From assembly GCA_943788695.1 (NCBI GenBank), contig CALSRG010000001.1, forward strand, positions 62,001-126,000: DNA of 64,000 bases, in the 5' to 3' direction. Below are positions 19,527 to 30,320 of this stretch, one piece after another (position 1 is the first letter of the stretch; every line of letters starts with the position of its first letter). Made by a program: the position numbers and the translations under genes. This DNA comes from an uncultured Flavobacteriaceae bacterium. GTDB taxonomy: Bacteria > Bacteroidota > Bacteroidia > Flavobacteriales > Flavobacteriaceae. The notes beneath the pieces were generated by a model. That model was not told the origin of the DNA. It did no database searches and saw only the letters and a program-made list of their open reading frames with translations.

Positions 19527-19534
19527 CAAAGGTA
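19527..19534 (-). promoter_or_regulatory. Promoter -7 element of topA
   Basis: TACCTTTG on the minus strand matches TAnnTTTG, 19 bases upstream of the topA ATG, giving a short leader. A clear -33 TTG is not seen; an A-run is there instead. Confidence 0.45.
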
Positions 19535-19709
19535 GTCCATTTTTTTTTTAAGAACATAAATAGAATATATCTACAACATTCTGCAGGCTGATTATTATTA
19601 ATAATTAAAAGCTTGTGACTGGAACTATAGCTTCGAGAAACAGTAGGTTTTTGAATCTTTAAGTGATAGAGAAAAGGAGGATTCTATATTGCTTTTTTAC
19701 GAACGAGAG

Positions 19710-20651
19710 TTAGTCTCTCATAGTCGCTGTAGTCTTAGTCCTGAGCATTTGCCCAATAGCGAAAGTAGCTGTCCGAATAATTTGATTCATGTTAGCTATA
19801 TCCATTTTTTCAAACTCATCTTCTGCTTTGTGATAGTATTCATAGTTCTTAAAATCAAAAGACGACAATGTGTGACAAGGCACTTTGAATGTCTCGTAGA
19901 AAGCATAATTATCTGATCTTTTAAAGAGGTTATACCCCTCAGCTTCGGGCAAAAAAGTAACAAAATTTGGGGCGAATTGATTGATTTTATCTGAAAAGTC
20001 AGACAATTTAAATCCAGTCATATAGACTTGATTGGCACCCGTAGTTAAAGTTTTTCCGATCATTTCAAAATTGATCATCATCTGCAATTCGACACCATCT
20101 TCCTTTAATTTTTCAGCCAAATGCTTGGCACCTAAAAGACCTTTTTCTTCAGCTGCAAAAAGTGCGATGATTATATTTTGATCCCATTTATACTTGGACA
20201 ACACTTTAGCGATTTGAAGAACAGCGGTGCTCCCGCTAGCATTATCATTCGCACCATTATATATGGAGTCCGTGGATCCAGTATTGATACCAATGTGATC
20301 AAGGTGCGCACCAATTAATACCGTTGGTTTTTTTGGATCGTATTTACCCAAACGACCAACGATATTGTAAGCACTCATTTCATTTAAAATAAAATTGTCA
20401 TCATAACCAGAGGATAAAAAAGGTGCAATTCCATGAGATTTAAAATATGTTTTTACATAATCCGCCGCCATATCATATCCGCCATTTAACATGTCTCGGC
20501 CTTTCATATCATCAGATGCCAATGTGAATAAAATGTCACTTGTCTCCTCGACCGATTGAAGTTTGGTAATAGTTTCAGCAGTGGGTGTTTTAACCGATGC
20601 GCACTGCATAATCAGCAAAGAGAAGCTTAAAAATTGAAAGAAAATTTTCAT
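19710..20651 (-). CDS. M28 family zinc aminopeptidase, lipoprotein
   Basis: 313 residues. A lipoprotein signal (FLSFSLLIMQC, cysteine at residue 17) is followed by an M28 peptidase domain. The two-zinc ligands are visible: GAHLDHIG (H), YNGANDNASG (bridging D), FAAEEKGLLG (catalytic and ligand glutamates), and later D/H positions in the SDNYAFYE and PCHTLSS stretches. Likely periplasm- or outer-membrane-facing and used to take amino acids off peptides. It follows the DUF-type membrane protein gene nine bases away. The 200 bases between its end and topA hold the topA promoter and nothing else I recognise. Confidence 0.9.
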   Translation of the reverse strand: MKIFFQFLSFSLLIMQCASVKTPTAETITKLQSVEETSDILFTLASDDMKGRDMLNGGYDMAADYVKTYFKSHGIAPFLSSGYDDNFILNEMSAYNIVGRLGKYDPKKPTVLIGAHLDHIGINTGSTDSIYNGANDNASGSTAVLQIAKVLSKYKWDQNIIIALFAAEEKGLLGAKHLAEKLKEDGVELQMMINFEMIGKTLTTGANQVYMTGFKLSDFSDKINQFAPNFVTFLPEAEGYNLFKRSDNYAFYETFKVPCHTLSSFDFKNYEYYHKAEDEFEKMDIANMNQIIRTATFAIGQMLRTKTTATMRD

Positions 20652-20660
20652 TAGATTTTT

Positions 20661-21431
20661 TTAAGAAATTAAATGGTCTTTGTTGATATTATTTTCATCA
20701 AATCCAACAACGTGTTTGTAAATTAAATAAGTAGGAAGGACGGAGAACGAAGCTGTAATTAAAAGACCAACAACACACATCAATAAACCAACAGTGGTGG
20801 CTAAAATTGATGCAACAATCACAAGGCCAAAAGTGAGCCACCATTTTTTATGACCTAGAGCAAAGGCAGACTTAAAAATATCTCCCAAATTAAGTTCAGG
20901 ATGAAATGCAAAAAAATAAGAACAAAACGACACACCAATTGCGACGTAAACAAATGGCAAAATGCATAAAACTAAGGCAATAGCACTTATAATCATAATG
21001 CCTAAAGTCATAATCATAGCTTTAAAAATATAATCACTTTTAAAAAAATAGAATAAATCAGATCCATTAGGCTCTTGTCCAAAATCGAGGGATCGCACAA
21101 TTCTCAAAAAGCCTGCTAACAAGAGAATTGATAAACTGGCTGACACAAATGAACCAAGCATGGACATCAAAAAAAAGGGCCCAACCAATAATCCACCCAT
21201 TGCAGACTGATCGGCCCACACTTCGGGACGATCAAGGTTTCTGATCATTAAAAATATAGAAGGGTTGGTCATCATAGAAACAGGAATGGTGACAATCATT
21301 ATAATAAAATAATAAAGAAGACCGTAAAGCCATGTTTTTTTAAAAAGATCAATTGCTTCACTAATTATTGTTCCGAAATCTAGTCTTGGAGCGGATTTTA
21401 TTTTTGTTAAAAGAGAATCAATAGACGCCAT
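20661..21431 (-). CDS. Multi-pass membrane protein, function unknown
   Basis: 256 residues with five to six hydrophobic segments (YGLLYYFIIMIVTIPVSMM, FFLMSMLGSFVSASLSILLL, MIMTLGIMIISAIALVLCIL, and two near the end). The pattern of a soluble N-terminal helix followed by paired helices resembles the DUF975/DUF4013-type or 'beta-carotene monooxygenase'-annotated proteins of Flavobacteriaceae; I see no catalytic motif. Starts at ATG 21431 with the miaB promoter region upstream and ends nine bases before the M28 peptidase gene begins. Confidence 0.6.
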   Translation of the reverse strand: MASIDSLLTKIKSAPRLDFGTIISEAIDLFKKTWLYGLLYYFIIMIVTIPVSMMTNPSIFLMIRNLDRPEVWADQSAMGGLLVGPFFLMSMLGSFVSASLSILLLAGFLRIVRSLDFGQEPNGSDLFYFFKSDYIFKAMIMTLGIMIISAIALVLCILPFVYVAIGVSFCSYFFAFHPELNLGDIFKSAFALGHKKWWLTFGLVIVASILATTVGLLMCVVGLLITASFSVLPTYLIYKHVVGFDENNINKDHLIS

Positions 21432-21502
21432 AAGTGTTTTTAGGTTTTAAAAGTAGCTTTAAATATAGCGTGAAAAACATATTCCAACAAGCTTACTGCC
21501 AA

Positions 21503-21535
21503 TTTGTCATAAAATCAAAAATAGCGCTATATTTG
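21503..21535 (+). promoter_or_regulatory. Promoter of miaB operon
   Basis: TTTG (21503-21506) and TATATTTG (21528-21535) are 21 bases apart and fit the Bacteroidota -33 TTTG / -7 TAnnTTTG promoter closely, about 35 bases ahead of the miaB ATG. Confidence 0.75.
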
Positions 21536-21570
21536 CGTCTTACAAAACACCCATCCAAACGGGTAAGGTC

Positions 21571-23019
21571 ATGGAAAATATTATTGTTGAATCAAATCAA
21601 GGTAAAGCTTTGGCAATACCTCATAATCCCCTAAATCAGCGGAAGTTGTATATCGAGAGCTACGGCTGCCAAATGAATTTTAGCGACAGCGAGATTGTTG
21701 CGTCAATTTTGGGAGGCGTTGGTTTTAATACAACAGAGAAATTAGAAGAGGCCGATTTAGTATTGCTCAATACCTGTTCCATAAGAGATAAGGCAGAGCA
21801 AACAGTCAGAAAAAGGCTAAAAACCTTCAATGCCCTAAAAAAAACAAAACCAAAAATGAAAGTAGGCGTTTTGGGATGCATGGCCGAACGTTTGAAACAT
21901 CAATTCTTAGAAGAAGAAAAAATAGTTGATTTGGTTGTAGGTCCTGACGCTTACAAGGATTTACCGCATTTGGTTGAAGAAATTGATGATGGACGAAATG
22001 CCATAAACGTCATCCTCTCCAAAGAGGAAACCTATGGCGATATAAGTCCAGTGCGACTCAATTCCAATGGAGTCACAGCACTAGTTTCTATTACCCGTGG
22101 TTGTGATAACATGTGTACCTTTTGTGTGGTTCCGTTTACACGAGGACGCGAAAGAAGTCGCGATCCACAAAGTATTGTTGAAGAAATTAACGACCTGTGG
22201 AGTAAAGGGTTTAAAGAAGTGACCTTACTAGGTCAAAACGTTGATAGCTATTTATGGTATGGCGGAGGTCTTAAAAAAGACTTTGACAAGGCGAGCGATT
22301 TTCAAAAGGCCACGTCGGTTAATTTTGCCAATTTATTAGCGCTTTGTGCTCAGGCACAACCTAAAATGCGTTTTAGATTCTCGACGTCTAACCCTCAAGA
22401 TATGTCTTTGGAAGTGATAAAGACCATGTCCCAATATGACAATATTCCCAATTATATTCACTTGCCTGTTCAAAGCGGTAGCAACCCTATTTTAAAAGCT
22501 ATGAATCGTCAACATACTAGAGAGGAATATATAAAACTTATTGATAACATTCGTCAAATCATTCCAGATTGCGGGATAAGTCAAGACATGATCGCCGGAT
22601 TTCCTGGAGAGTCAGAAGAAAACCATCAAGAAACTTTATCGTTGATGGAGTATGTAAAATATGATTTTGGATTTATGTTTGCCTACTCGGAAAGACCAGG
22701 AACTTCGGCAGCTCGAAAACTAGAGGATGATGTACCTGAGATGGTTAAAAAAAGACGTCTGCAAGAAATTATTGACCTCCAACGTGAACACAGCCATGTC
22801 AGAACCAAGGGGCATTTAGGAAAAATAGAAGAAGTTTTAATTGAAAAAACCTCCAAGCGTAACGTGAACGAATGGTCTGGACGAAATTCTCAGAATACTG
22901 TTGTCGTATTCCCTAAAGCTAATTTCAAGGTTGGCGACTTTGTTATGGTAGAAATTCTAGATTGTACAAGCGCCACCTTGATTGGTAGAGGTTTGAAACT
23001 TTCTGAAAAATCTTTTTAA
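21571..23019 (+). CDS. miaB: tRNA-2-methylthio-N6-isopentenyladenosine synthase
   Basis: 482 residues. N-terminal UPF0004 domain with three cluster cysteines ([33 protein letters not shown]), a radical-SAM core with CDNMCTFC (C-x3-C-x2-C) and a C-terminal TRAM domain (about 410-480). It adds a methylthio group to i6A37 in tRNAs that read U-starting codons. First gene of a flavobacterial order miaB-sigma54 activator-lptE-TPR-secG. The next gene begins one base after its stop. Confidence 0.96.
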   Translation: MENIIVESNQGKALAIPHNPLNQRKLYIESYGCQMNFSDSEIVASILGGVGFNTTEKLEEADLVLLNTCSIRDKAEQTVRKRLKTFNALKKTKPKMKVGVLGCMAERLKHQFLEEEKIVDLVVGPDAYKDLPHLVEEIDDGRNAINVILSKEETYGDISPVRLNSNGVTALVSITRGCDNMCTFCVVPFTRGRERSRDPQSIVEEINDLWSKGFKEVTLLGQNVDSYLWYGGGLKKDFDKASDFQKATSVNFANLLALCAQAQPKMRFRFSTSNPQDMSLEVIKTMSQYDNIPNYIHLPVQSGSNPILKAMNRQHTREEYIKLIDNIRQIIPDCGISQDMIAGFPGESEENHQETLSLMEYVKYDFGFMFAYSERPGTSAARKLEDDVPEMVKKRRLQEIIDLQREHSHVRTKGHLGKIEEVLIEKTSKRNVNEWSGRNSQNTVVVFPKANFKVGDFVMVEILDCTSATLIGRGLKLSEKSF

Positions 23020-23020
23020 A

Positions 23021-24277
23021 ATGACTACAACTGACCTTCAATCTGTCAAACAAAGATTCGGGATCATTGGAAATGATCCTGGTTTGAATCGTGCCATTGA
23101 AAAAGCGATAAGGGTATCTCCTACTGATATTTCTGTTCTAGTTACCGGAGAAAGTGGTGTAGGTAAAGAAACTATTCCAAAAATCATCCATCAATTATCT
23201 CACCGAAAACATGCTAAGTATATTGCTGTTAACTGCGGAGCCATCCCTGAAGGCACTATCGACAGTGAGTTGTTTGGACACGAAAAAGGTGCTTTTACCG
23301 GGGCGACGCAAGCACGACGAGGATATTTTGAAGAAGCTAATGGCGGAACTATTTTCTTGGACGAAGTGGGTGAGCTGCCATTAACAACGCAGGTGCGTCT
23401 ATTGCGTGTTTTGGAAAATGGTGAATTTATCAAAGTAGGATCTAGTGACGTTCAAAAAACAGACGTTAGAATTGTTGCCGCTACAAATCTCAATATGGCA
23501 GTCGCGTTAGAAAAAGAAAAATTTAGAGAAGATCTTTTTTACCGGTTGAGTACGATAGATATTCATTTACCTGCGCTGCGCCACAGAAAGGGAGATATAC
23601 ATTTACTTTTTAGAAAATTTGCGGCTGATTTTGCGGCAAAGTACAAAATGCCTCCCATTACTCTGAGTGAAGATGCTATCCAAATGCTGTTGTCTTATCC
23701 ATGGGCTGGAAATATCCGCCAATTGCGCAATATAGCAGAACAAATTTCTGTAGTTGAACGTCTTCGACTGATTACTGGGACTATGCTCAAATCCTATTTG
23801 CCAAAAACATCGAACCTTCCCATGGTCATGACACACGAAAAAAACGAAACTGATTTCAGTTCCGAACGTGAAATTTTATACAAAGTTTTGTTCGATATGA
23901 AAAGTGACTTGAACGATTTGAAAAAACTGACCTCAGAATTGATGCGTCACAACGACAGTAAAGAGGTCGAAAAGACGCATCCTGAATTGATACGTAAAAT
24001 TTATGGAGAAAAAGACAACGGAAAAGGAGACACACCACTTTTGGCATTGGAAAATAAAAGACCTCAAACATCAATAGATTCTGTTGAAAACCACTTAGAG
24101 GAATATGATTTTGTAGAAACCATAGAACCTGAAGAAACATTATCTTTACATGATAAAGAACTTGAATTGATCAAAAAATCTTTAGAACGTCACAAAGGGA
24201 AACGAAAATTAGCCGCAAGCGAATTAGGGATCAGCGAAAGAACCTTATATCGTAAAATAAAACAATTTGACTTGTGA
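23021..24277 (+). CDS. Sigma-54-dependent transcriptional activator (AAA+, Fis HTH)
   Basis: 418 residues. The AAA+ domain has Walker A GESGVGKE, the sigma-54-contact loop GAFTGAT, Walker B GGTIFLDEVGELP and the arginine finger region FREDLFYRL. The C-terminus holds a Fis-type helix-turn-helix (KRKLAASELGISERTLYRKIK, about residues 390-415). No N-terminal receiver or sensor domain: the AAA+ core starts at about residue 15, so control must come from its level or from a partner, not from phosphorylation. The extended linker (260-380) is charged and low in complexity. Overlaps lptE by four bases (GTGA). Possible target: the sigma-54-like site in front of groESL in the same gene cluster. Confidence 0.93.
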   Translation: MTTTDLQSVKQRFGIIGNDPGLNRAIEKAIRVSPTDISVLVTGESGVGKETIPKIIHQLSHRKHAKYIAVNCGAIPEGTIDSELFGHEKGAFTGATQARRGYFEEANGGTIFLDEVGELPLTTQVRLLRVLENGEFIKVGSSDVQKTDVRIVAATNLNMAVALEKEKFREDLFYRLSTIDIHLPALRHRKGDIHLLFRKFAADFAAKYKMPPITLSEDAIQMLLSYPWAGNIRQLRNIAEQISVVERLRLITGTMLKSYLPKTSNLPMVMTHEKNETDFSSEREILYKVLFDMKSDLNDLKKLTSELMRHNDSKEVEKTHPELIRKIYGEKDNGKGDTPLLALENKRPQTSIDSVENHLEEYDFVETIEPEETLSLHDKELELIKKSLERHKGKRKLAASELGISERTLYRKIKQFDL

Positions 24278-24786
24278 ATTTTAAAAAATTAAAATCAGCT
24301 GGTTGCATCTTAGCAGGAATAATGTTCTTCAGCTGTGGGCATTATTCATTTACTGGAGCCTCTATCCCGAATGAAACCAATACCTTTCAGGTGAATTATT
24401 TTCAAAATAACGCCATTCTTATTGAACCAGGCTTAGATTTGGACTTTACAAATGCATTAACAGATTTGATTTTGAATCAAACCCGACTAAGTTTAGTAAA
24501 ATTTAATGGCGACTTGGTATACGAAGGAGAAATCACTGACTATCGCATTTCTCCTACGACAGCCACTTCTAATAACACCGCTGCGCAGAACAGATTGACC
24601 ATTACTGTGAATTTGCGATTTTACAATACAAAAGATTCAAATGAAGATCTAGAACAACGCTTCACTTTTTTCTACGACTATGCCGGCAGCGAGCAACTCA
24701 TTGGAGGACAGAAAGATGCTGTTCATGAGGCCATTTTTGAAAGACTAACACAAGATATTTTCAATGCCACATTGGCAAAATGGTAA
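24274..24786 (+). CDS. lptE: LptE-like LPS assembly lipoprotein
   Basis: 170 residues; GTG start overlaps the stop of the preceding gene (GTGA). A lipoprotein signal (CILAGIMFFSCGHYSF, cysteine at about residue 21) is followed by an alpha/beta domain with FTNALTDLILNQTRLSLV and a strand-turn pattern ending in a helix (HEAIFERLTQDIFNATLAKW), the fold of LptE. LptE plugs the LptD barrel and helps insert LPS in the outer membrane. Its place between the sigma-54 activator and the TPR/secG genes is usual in Flavobacteriaceae. Confidence 0.85.
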   Translation: MNFKKLKSAGCILAGIMFFSCGHYSFTGASIPNETNTFQVNYFQNNAILIEPGLDLDFTNALTDLILNQTRLSLVKFNGDLVYEGEITDYRISPTTATSNNTAAQNRLTITVNLRFYNTKDSNEDLEQRFTFFYDYAGSEQLIGGQKDAVHEAIFERLTQDIFNATLAKW

Positions 24787-24789
24787 TTA

Positions 24790-25596
24790 ATGATGACGCC
24801 AGATTCTTTTTCATATTGCTTAAAAAACCCAAAAAATATTGGCGCATCAGACACCAAATTACTCCGAGAGGTGGTTGACCAATTCCCCTATTTCCAAACG
24901 GCTCGTGCACTTTATCTTAAAGGGCTTAAAAATACAGGGAGTTTTAGATATACTCAAGCTTTAAAAGCTACAGCTATACAAACAACCGACAGACGACAAT
25001 TATTTGATTTAATCTATCAGAATCAATCACAAACAAAGGCTGAGCCAAATTCGAAAAACCTCAATCTCATTAAAGAGATCGAGATTATAGGAATGGAAGA
25101 CATCTCAGTGGAAAAAAGCATTGCTGTAGATCACGCCTTGAGATTGAAAATTAAAGAAGGAACTTCGATGTTTCATTTTCAACTAGAAGGACAAAGTATT
25201 GACAAACCCTCAGACGAATCTGAACTTCCACAAAATGAAAAAAGAAGTTTTTCCTCTTGGCTCAAAACAACAGACTTCAAACCCATTGATCGCAGCAACA
25301 ATTTGGGCAATACTCAAACTAAGAATTTCGAAATTATCAGCAATTTTATTGCCCTTAATCCAAAATTGAAGCCTATAGATAGTGGTATTTCGACATCAGA
25401 AAATATAGGTGACGGTGCCGCGATGCAAACAACTTGGATGACTGAAACATTAGCTAAAATTTATACAGAGCAAAAAAATTACGAAAAAGCCATTAGGTCG
25501 TATCGCATATTAAGTTTGAAATATCCCGAAAAAAGTGCTTACTTTGCGCGGCAAATTAAGTCACTGACAGCGTTAAAAGCGCAAAACAAAATATAA
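24790..25596 (+). CDS. TPR-repeat protein, function unknown
   Basis: 268 residues. The N-terminus (FSYCLKNPKNIGASDTKLL...FPYFQTARALYLKGLKN) is a conserved domain of flavobacterial proteins between lptE and secG. The C-terminus has one clear tetratricopeptide repeat (ETLAKIYTEQKNYEKAIRSYRILSLKYPEKS). No signal peptide or membrane segment, hence cytoplasmic. No enzyme motif. It begins four bases after lptE and ends three before secG, so it belongs to the same operon and may serve envelope biogenesis, which is inference from place alone. Confidence 0.75.
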   Translation: MMTPDSFSYCLKNPKNIGASDTKLLREVVDQFPYFQTARALYLKGLKNTGSFRYTQALKATAIQTTDRRQLFDLIYQNQSQTKAEPNSKNLNLIKEIEIIGMEDISVEKSIAVDHALRLKIKEGTSMFHFQLEGQSIDKPSDESELPQNEKRSFSSWLKTTDFKPIDRSNNLGNTQTKNFEIISNFIALNPKLKPIDSGISTSENIGDGAAMQTTWMTETLAKIYTEQKNYEKAIRSYRILSLKYPEKSAYFARQIKSLTALKAQNKI

Positions 25597-25598
25597 AC

Positions 25599-25943
25599 AT
25601 GAGTACTTTTTCTATTTTCTTGATTCTAATTGTGATAGTAGCCTTTCTATTGGTGGTCGTTATTATGGTTCAAAACCCTAAAGGTGGTGGATTAGCTTCC
25701 TCTTTTGGTGGAGGCGGAACGCAACAACTTGGCGGTGTTAAAAAAACGACAGACTTTTTAGATAAAAGTACTTGGACTTTAGCTGCAGTTCTTCTAATTT
25801 TAATTTTGCTATCTAATGTAGCCATTCCGAAGGGTGGTGATAATGGAGAATCGAAGGCTTTGGACAACAACACTGCAACAGAACAGCCGTTACCGTCAAC
25901 AGCCGAAGAGCCTTTGCAAGTTGAGCCACTTCCTGAAAATTAA
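25599..25943 (+). CDS. secG: SecG preprotein translocase subunit
   Basis: 114 residues: two transmembrane helices (SIFLILIVIVAFLLVVVIMVQ, and WTLAAVLLILILLSNVAI) joined by a glycine-rich loop (GGGLASSFGGGGTQQLGG) that is the signature of SecG. The charged C-terminal tail (NNTATEQPLPSTAEEP) is typical of Bacteroidota SecG. Assists SecYE in protein export. Confidence 0.93.
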   Translation: MSTFSIFLILIVIVAFLLVVVIMVQNPKGGGLASSFGGGGTQQLGGVKKTTDFLDKSTWTLAAVLLILILLSNVAIPKGGDNGESKALDNNTATEQPLPSTAEEPLQVEPLPEN

Positions 25944-25981
25944 TTTCTTTTAATTTAATATTTTACGTTTCTAACAGCAGA

Positions 25982-26023
25982 CTGCAAGTTTGTCAGTCAA
26001 AATGCTATGGCACAATTTGTGTC
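25982..26023 (+). promoter_or_regulatory. Candidate sigma-54-type promoter with inverted repeat upstream of groES
   Basis: CTGCAAGTTTGTCAG (25982-25996) is a near-perfect inverted repeat (CTGACAA/TTGTCAG with one base missing). Eleven bases on, TGGCACAATTTGTGTC (26008-26023) keeps the -24 half TGGCAC and a TG at the -12 position of the sigma-54 consensus (the second half is TGTG rather than TTGC). This puts a start about 20 bases before the groES ATG. No CIRCE element is present. Regulation of groESL by sigma-54 and the nearby AAA+ activator is an inference. Confidence 0.4.
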
Positions 26024-26055
26024 TATCATACATCAAATAACTTAAATAATTTTTT

Positions 26056-26331
26056 ATGGCATTACAAATTAAACCTTTAGCTGATAGGGTATTAGTAGAA
26101 CCTTTAGAGGCTGAAACCAAAACAGCGTCTGGCATTATCATTCCTGATAACGCTAAAGAAAAGCCACAAAAAGGAAATGTGGTAGCCGTTGGGCCTGGCA
26201 CTAAGGACAATCCAATAACTGTTAAAGTTGGTGACATAGTATTGTACGGAAAATATTCAGGTACAGAGTTAAAGCTTGACGGGAAAGACTATTTAATGAT
26301 GCGAGAAAGTGACTTACTCGCCGTAGTATAA
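26056..26331 (+). CDS. groES: Co-chaperonin GroES
   Basis: 91 residues, the usual length. Conserved [20 protein letters not shown] start, mobile loop [16 protein letters not shown] and the C-terminal [17 protein letters not shown]. Forms the heptameric lid on GroEL. Nineteen bases ahead of groEL. Confidence 0.97.
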   Translation: MALQIKPLADRVLVEPLEAETKTASGIIIPDNAKEKPQKGNVVAVGPGTKDNPITVKVGDIVLYGKYSGTELKLDGKDYLMMRESDLLAVV

Positions 26332-26347
26332 CTTTAAATTATTTTAA

Positions 26348-27979
<1,632 letters not shown>

Positions 27980-28000
27980 TTTTTACTTCGTAAAGGTCAA

Positions 28001-28028
28001 AAAGCGCTTCAAATGAAGCGCTTTTTTT
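28001..28028 (+). terminator. Intrinsic terminator after groEL
   Basis: A ten-pair perfect stem AAAGCGCTTC/GAAGCGCTTT with AAAT loop is followed by a T-run, 22 bases after the groEL stop. It may also act for the convergent gene on the other strand, as the stem is symmetric with an A-run before it. Confidence 0.9.
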
Positions 28029-28046
28029 ATTTTGAGAGGCAGCTCA

Positions 28047-28760
28047 TTAAAGCGAGGCAAACAACATTATTACTGCCATAACAATCATAATGGCATTTTC
28101 AATGAATGTTGCCAGAGTCATAGGTAAATTTAGTGTCGAACCGAGGCATGCGCAGATGATAGATTTTTTGTTTATAAGTGCTCGGGTGACGCCTACAGAA
28201 GTCATCCCCAGAATTAAAATGGTCGCCAATAGACTAAGGTCAATATAAATCCTAAGCAAGAAAAAAAGTCCGAGTATCACTTCAATAAAAGGATAAATAA
28301 ATCCATAACTAGGAATGATAATCGCAAGTGGGTCGTACATAGCAAAAGATTCCTTAAATCCCTTCAAATCGAGAAGTTTAAAAAAGCTAAACACAATGAA
28401 AAACAAGCCCATAAAATCTAACATAAAACCTCTTTGAAATGGGGCTTCATTATTCAAAAGAATTGAACTGATCAAAACATAAAACAGAATCAAAAACAAA
28501 GGAAATAGTTGTGCTATTTTACTCTTTTGTTTATCAACTGTTTGAAATCTGTCACTTTGAAATTCTGACAATTTAAAACGCTCTGGAAGTGCCAATTGCA
28601 GCTCTATTATAGTTAGTTGACGGTTGGACTCTATTGAGACAGTCCCGCTTTTAACATTCGCTTGTACCCGTTCAACGCCAATTATGTTACATAAAGATTT
28701 TTCTATAGTTGACTCACATCCCGAGCATGTCATACCGCTAACTAAAAATTTGCTTTTCAT
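28047..28760 (-). CDS. HMA (heavy-metal) domain fused to MauE-like membrane domain
   Basis: 237 residues. Residues 1-65 are a heavy-metal-associated domain with the metal-binding GMTCSGC motif. From about 85 onward are four or five transmembrane helices (LFPLFLILFYVLISSILL, FMGLFFIVFSFFKLL, IEVILGLFFLLRI, LATILILGMTSVGV, TFIENAIMIVMAVIML), with ICACLGSTLNLP containing two cysteines near the C-terminus, as in MauE/DoxX-like proteins. It may pass a thiophilic metal or electrons across the inner membrane. The gene is convergent with groEL and separated by the terminator. Confidence 0.75.
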   Translation of the reverse strand: MKSKFLVSGMTCSGCESTIEKSLCNIIGVERVQANVKSGTVSIESNRQLTIIELQLALPERFKLSEFQSDRFQTVDKQKSKIAQLFPLFLILFYVLISSILLNNEAPFQRGFMLDFMGLFFIVFSFFKLLDLKGFKESFAMYDPLAIIIPSYGFIYPFIEVILGLFFLLRIYIDLSLLATILILGMTSVGVTRALINKKSIICACLGSTLNLPMTLATFIENAIMIVMAVIMLFASL

Positions 28761-28875
28761 GGCTGTTTGTACATTTTGAGTTAAAATTAGAGAAAAAAAT
28801 CAAGCCTATTTCTTTTTCAATAAACTCATTTAATACTTAGCTTCATTTAGTAACTTCGCTCAAAATTAATACGTC

Positions 28876-29337
28876 TTGGAACCATTCTATTTAAAATTAC
28901 TAGAAGACATCCGTTTGTCACTAAAACAGTCAGAAATACCAACTGATAAAAAACTACAATGGATTTGTGATACCTTGTGTAATCAGCTTCCAAACTATGA
29001 TTGGGCTGGATTTTATTTTCATCAAAAAGATAAAGACGAGCTTTATTTAAAAGTTTTTTGCGGCGAGCCAACAGAACATACTCACATTCCATTTGGCAAA
29101 GGCATTTGCGGTCAGGTTGCGCTCAGTAATGAGACTTTTTTGGTCCCTGACGTATCGCTTCAAGACAATTATATCTCATGTGGTATTACCGTGAAATCAG
29201 AAATTGTGGTTCCCATTTTTGTGAATGGCAAAAATATTGGACAAATTGACATTGATTCTCATACCAAATCAGCTTTCGACCAAAATGATGTGGTTTTTTT
29301 AGAAAAATTAGCCACTGAAGTGGCGCAATTGCTTTAG
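28876..29337 (+). CDS. GAF-domain protein, free methionine-(R)-sulfoxide reductase family
   Basis: 153 residues, TTG start. A single GAF domain of the fRMsr type: three cysteines in the positions used for catalysis and resolution (FCGEPTEHTHI, GICGQ, YISCG) and the closing SEIVVPIFVNGKNIGQIDIDS. fRMsr proteins reduce free methionine-R-sulfoxide with thioredoxin as donor. Cytoplasmic. A TAACTTCG sequence about 20 bases upstream is close to the -7 consensus. Confidence 0.8.
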   Translation: MEPFYLKLLEDIRLSLKQSEIPTDKKLQWICDTLCNQLPNYDWAGFYFHQKDKDELYLKVFCGEPTEHTHIPFGKGICGQVALSNETFLVPDVSLQDNYISCGITVKSEIVVPIFVNGKNIGQIDIDSHTKSAFDQNDVVFLEKLATEVAQLL

Positions 29338-29469
29338 GTTTTTGCCTTGGATCCTTTGCGCAAATAGCTGGTGTCAATGTTATGAAAACTAAATGGTAGT
29401 ATAAAAAAACGTAAGACCAAATGACCCTGTGCTGTTTGGTTATATTTTCTATACTTTCAATTAAGATGA

Positions 29470-30261
29470 CTATTCTTTGAGTAGACTTTTAATAGTTTGA
29501 TCAATACGATTAATTGTTATTGGGCTCAAGCCACTAGTCAAGTAGGCGATTTTAGAATTTTTATCTATGACAACATGAGTTGGGTAACCTGATACTTGAT
29601 AATCAGTAGCTATCTTTTTACTATTGGGGATTATGTCATAAGAAAAATTATTTTTCTCTAAAAATGAATCAATCTTAGACTTTTTATTAGTCGCAAAACC
29701 TAAAAAAACCACATCTTCATTTTTATAATCTTCTACTAATTTATTTAAATCGGGTATTTCTTGAACACAAGGTTTACACTCTACGAACCAAAAGTTCATG
29801 ACTATTATTTTTCCTTTTAGACTTTTTAGAGAGTATTTATTTCCGTTAATATCAGTGGCTGAAAAAGCTGGGGCGACTGCCCCTATCGAATCGCTAGTAC
29901 CCATCATCTGAGCGTGCATTTTTTGCATCATATCGCGCTCTTCATCCGAGGCCAACCGTAAAACAGTAGCTTTAATTTCCTTTTCCTTGTCAATATAAAA
30001 TTCAGGAGTATAAAGGTTAGACATCATAAGTCCCATCAATTCATTCCCTCTTACTCTTTTACCTTCAACAGAGTAAACAGGAATGTCTTCTCCATTAAAA
30101 TTAATTTCTTTATCCAGCAAGTCTTTATCACTTGCCTTTTTCAGACCTTTTAAATATTCCTTTGATTCGGATTTAATTAACGTCTTATTTTGAGCGTGAA
30201 GGCTAATTGTACCAAAACAACACAATAAAATTGTTGCAATAATCAGTTTTGAAAATTTCAT
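29470..30261 (-). CDS. TlpA-like thioredoxin-fold periplasmic protein
   Basis: 263 residues. Signal peptide (KLIIATILLCCFGTISLHAQ) followed by a roughly 110-residue N-terminal region and a thioredoxin-like domain of the TlpA/ResA type with the redox pair VECKPCVQEIP (CxxC, residues about 162-165) and the cis-proline segment SGYPTHVVID. Acts as a thiol-disulfide reductant in the periplasm. The unusual N-terminal half is not recognised. The next gene upstream on this strand is a possible small membrane peptide. Confidence 0.85.
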   Translation of the reverse strand: MKFSKLIIATILLCCFGTISLHAQNKTLIKSESKEYLKGLKKASDKDLLDKEINFNGEDIPVYSVEGKRVRGNELMGLMMSNLYTPEFYIDKEKEIKATVLRLASDEERDMMQKMHAQMMGTSDSIGAVAPAFSATDINGNKYSLKSLKGKIIVMNFWFVECKPCVQEIPDLNKLVEDYKNEDVVFLGFATNKKSKIDSFLEKNNFSYDIIPNSKKIATDYQVSGYPTHVVIDKNSKIAYLTSGLSPITINRIDQTIKSLLKE

Positions 30262-30320
30262 AGTTACAGATTTAGGGTTGGAAAAGTTAGACGAGTAATA
30301 ACTTAAATTGTTACAGATAT

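Noticed and set aside
25944..26055. CIRCE (HrcA) operator upstream of groES
   Set aside because: The TTAGCACTC-N9-GAGTGCTAA pattern is absent; only the CTGCAAGTTTGTCAG repeat is present.
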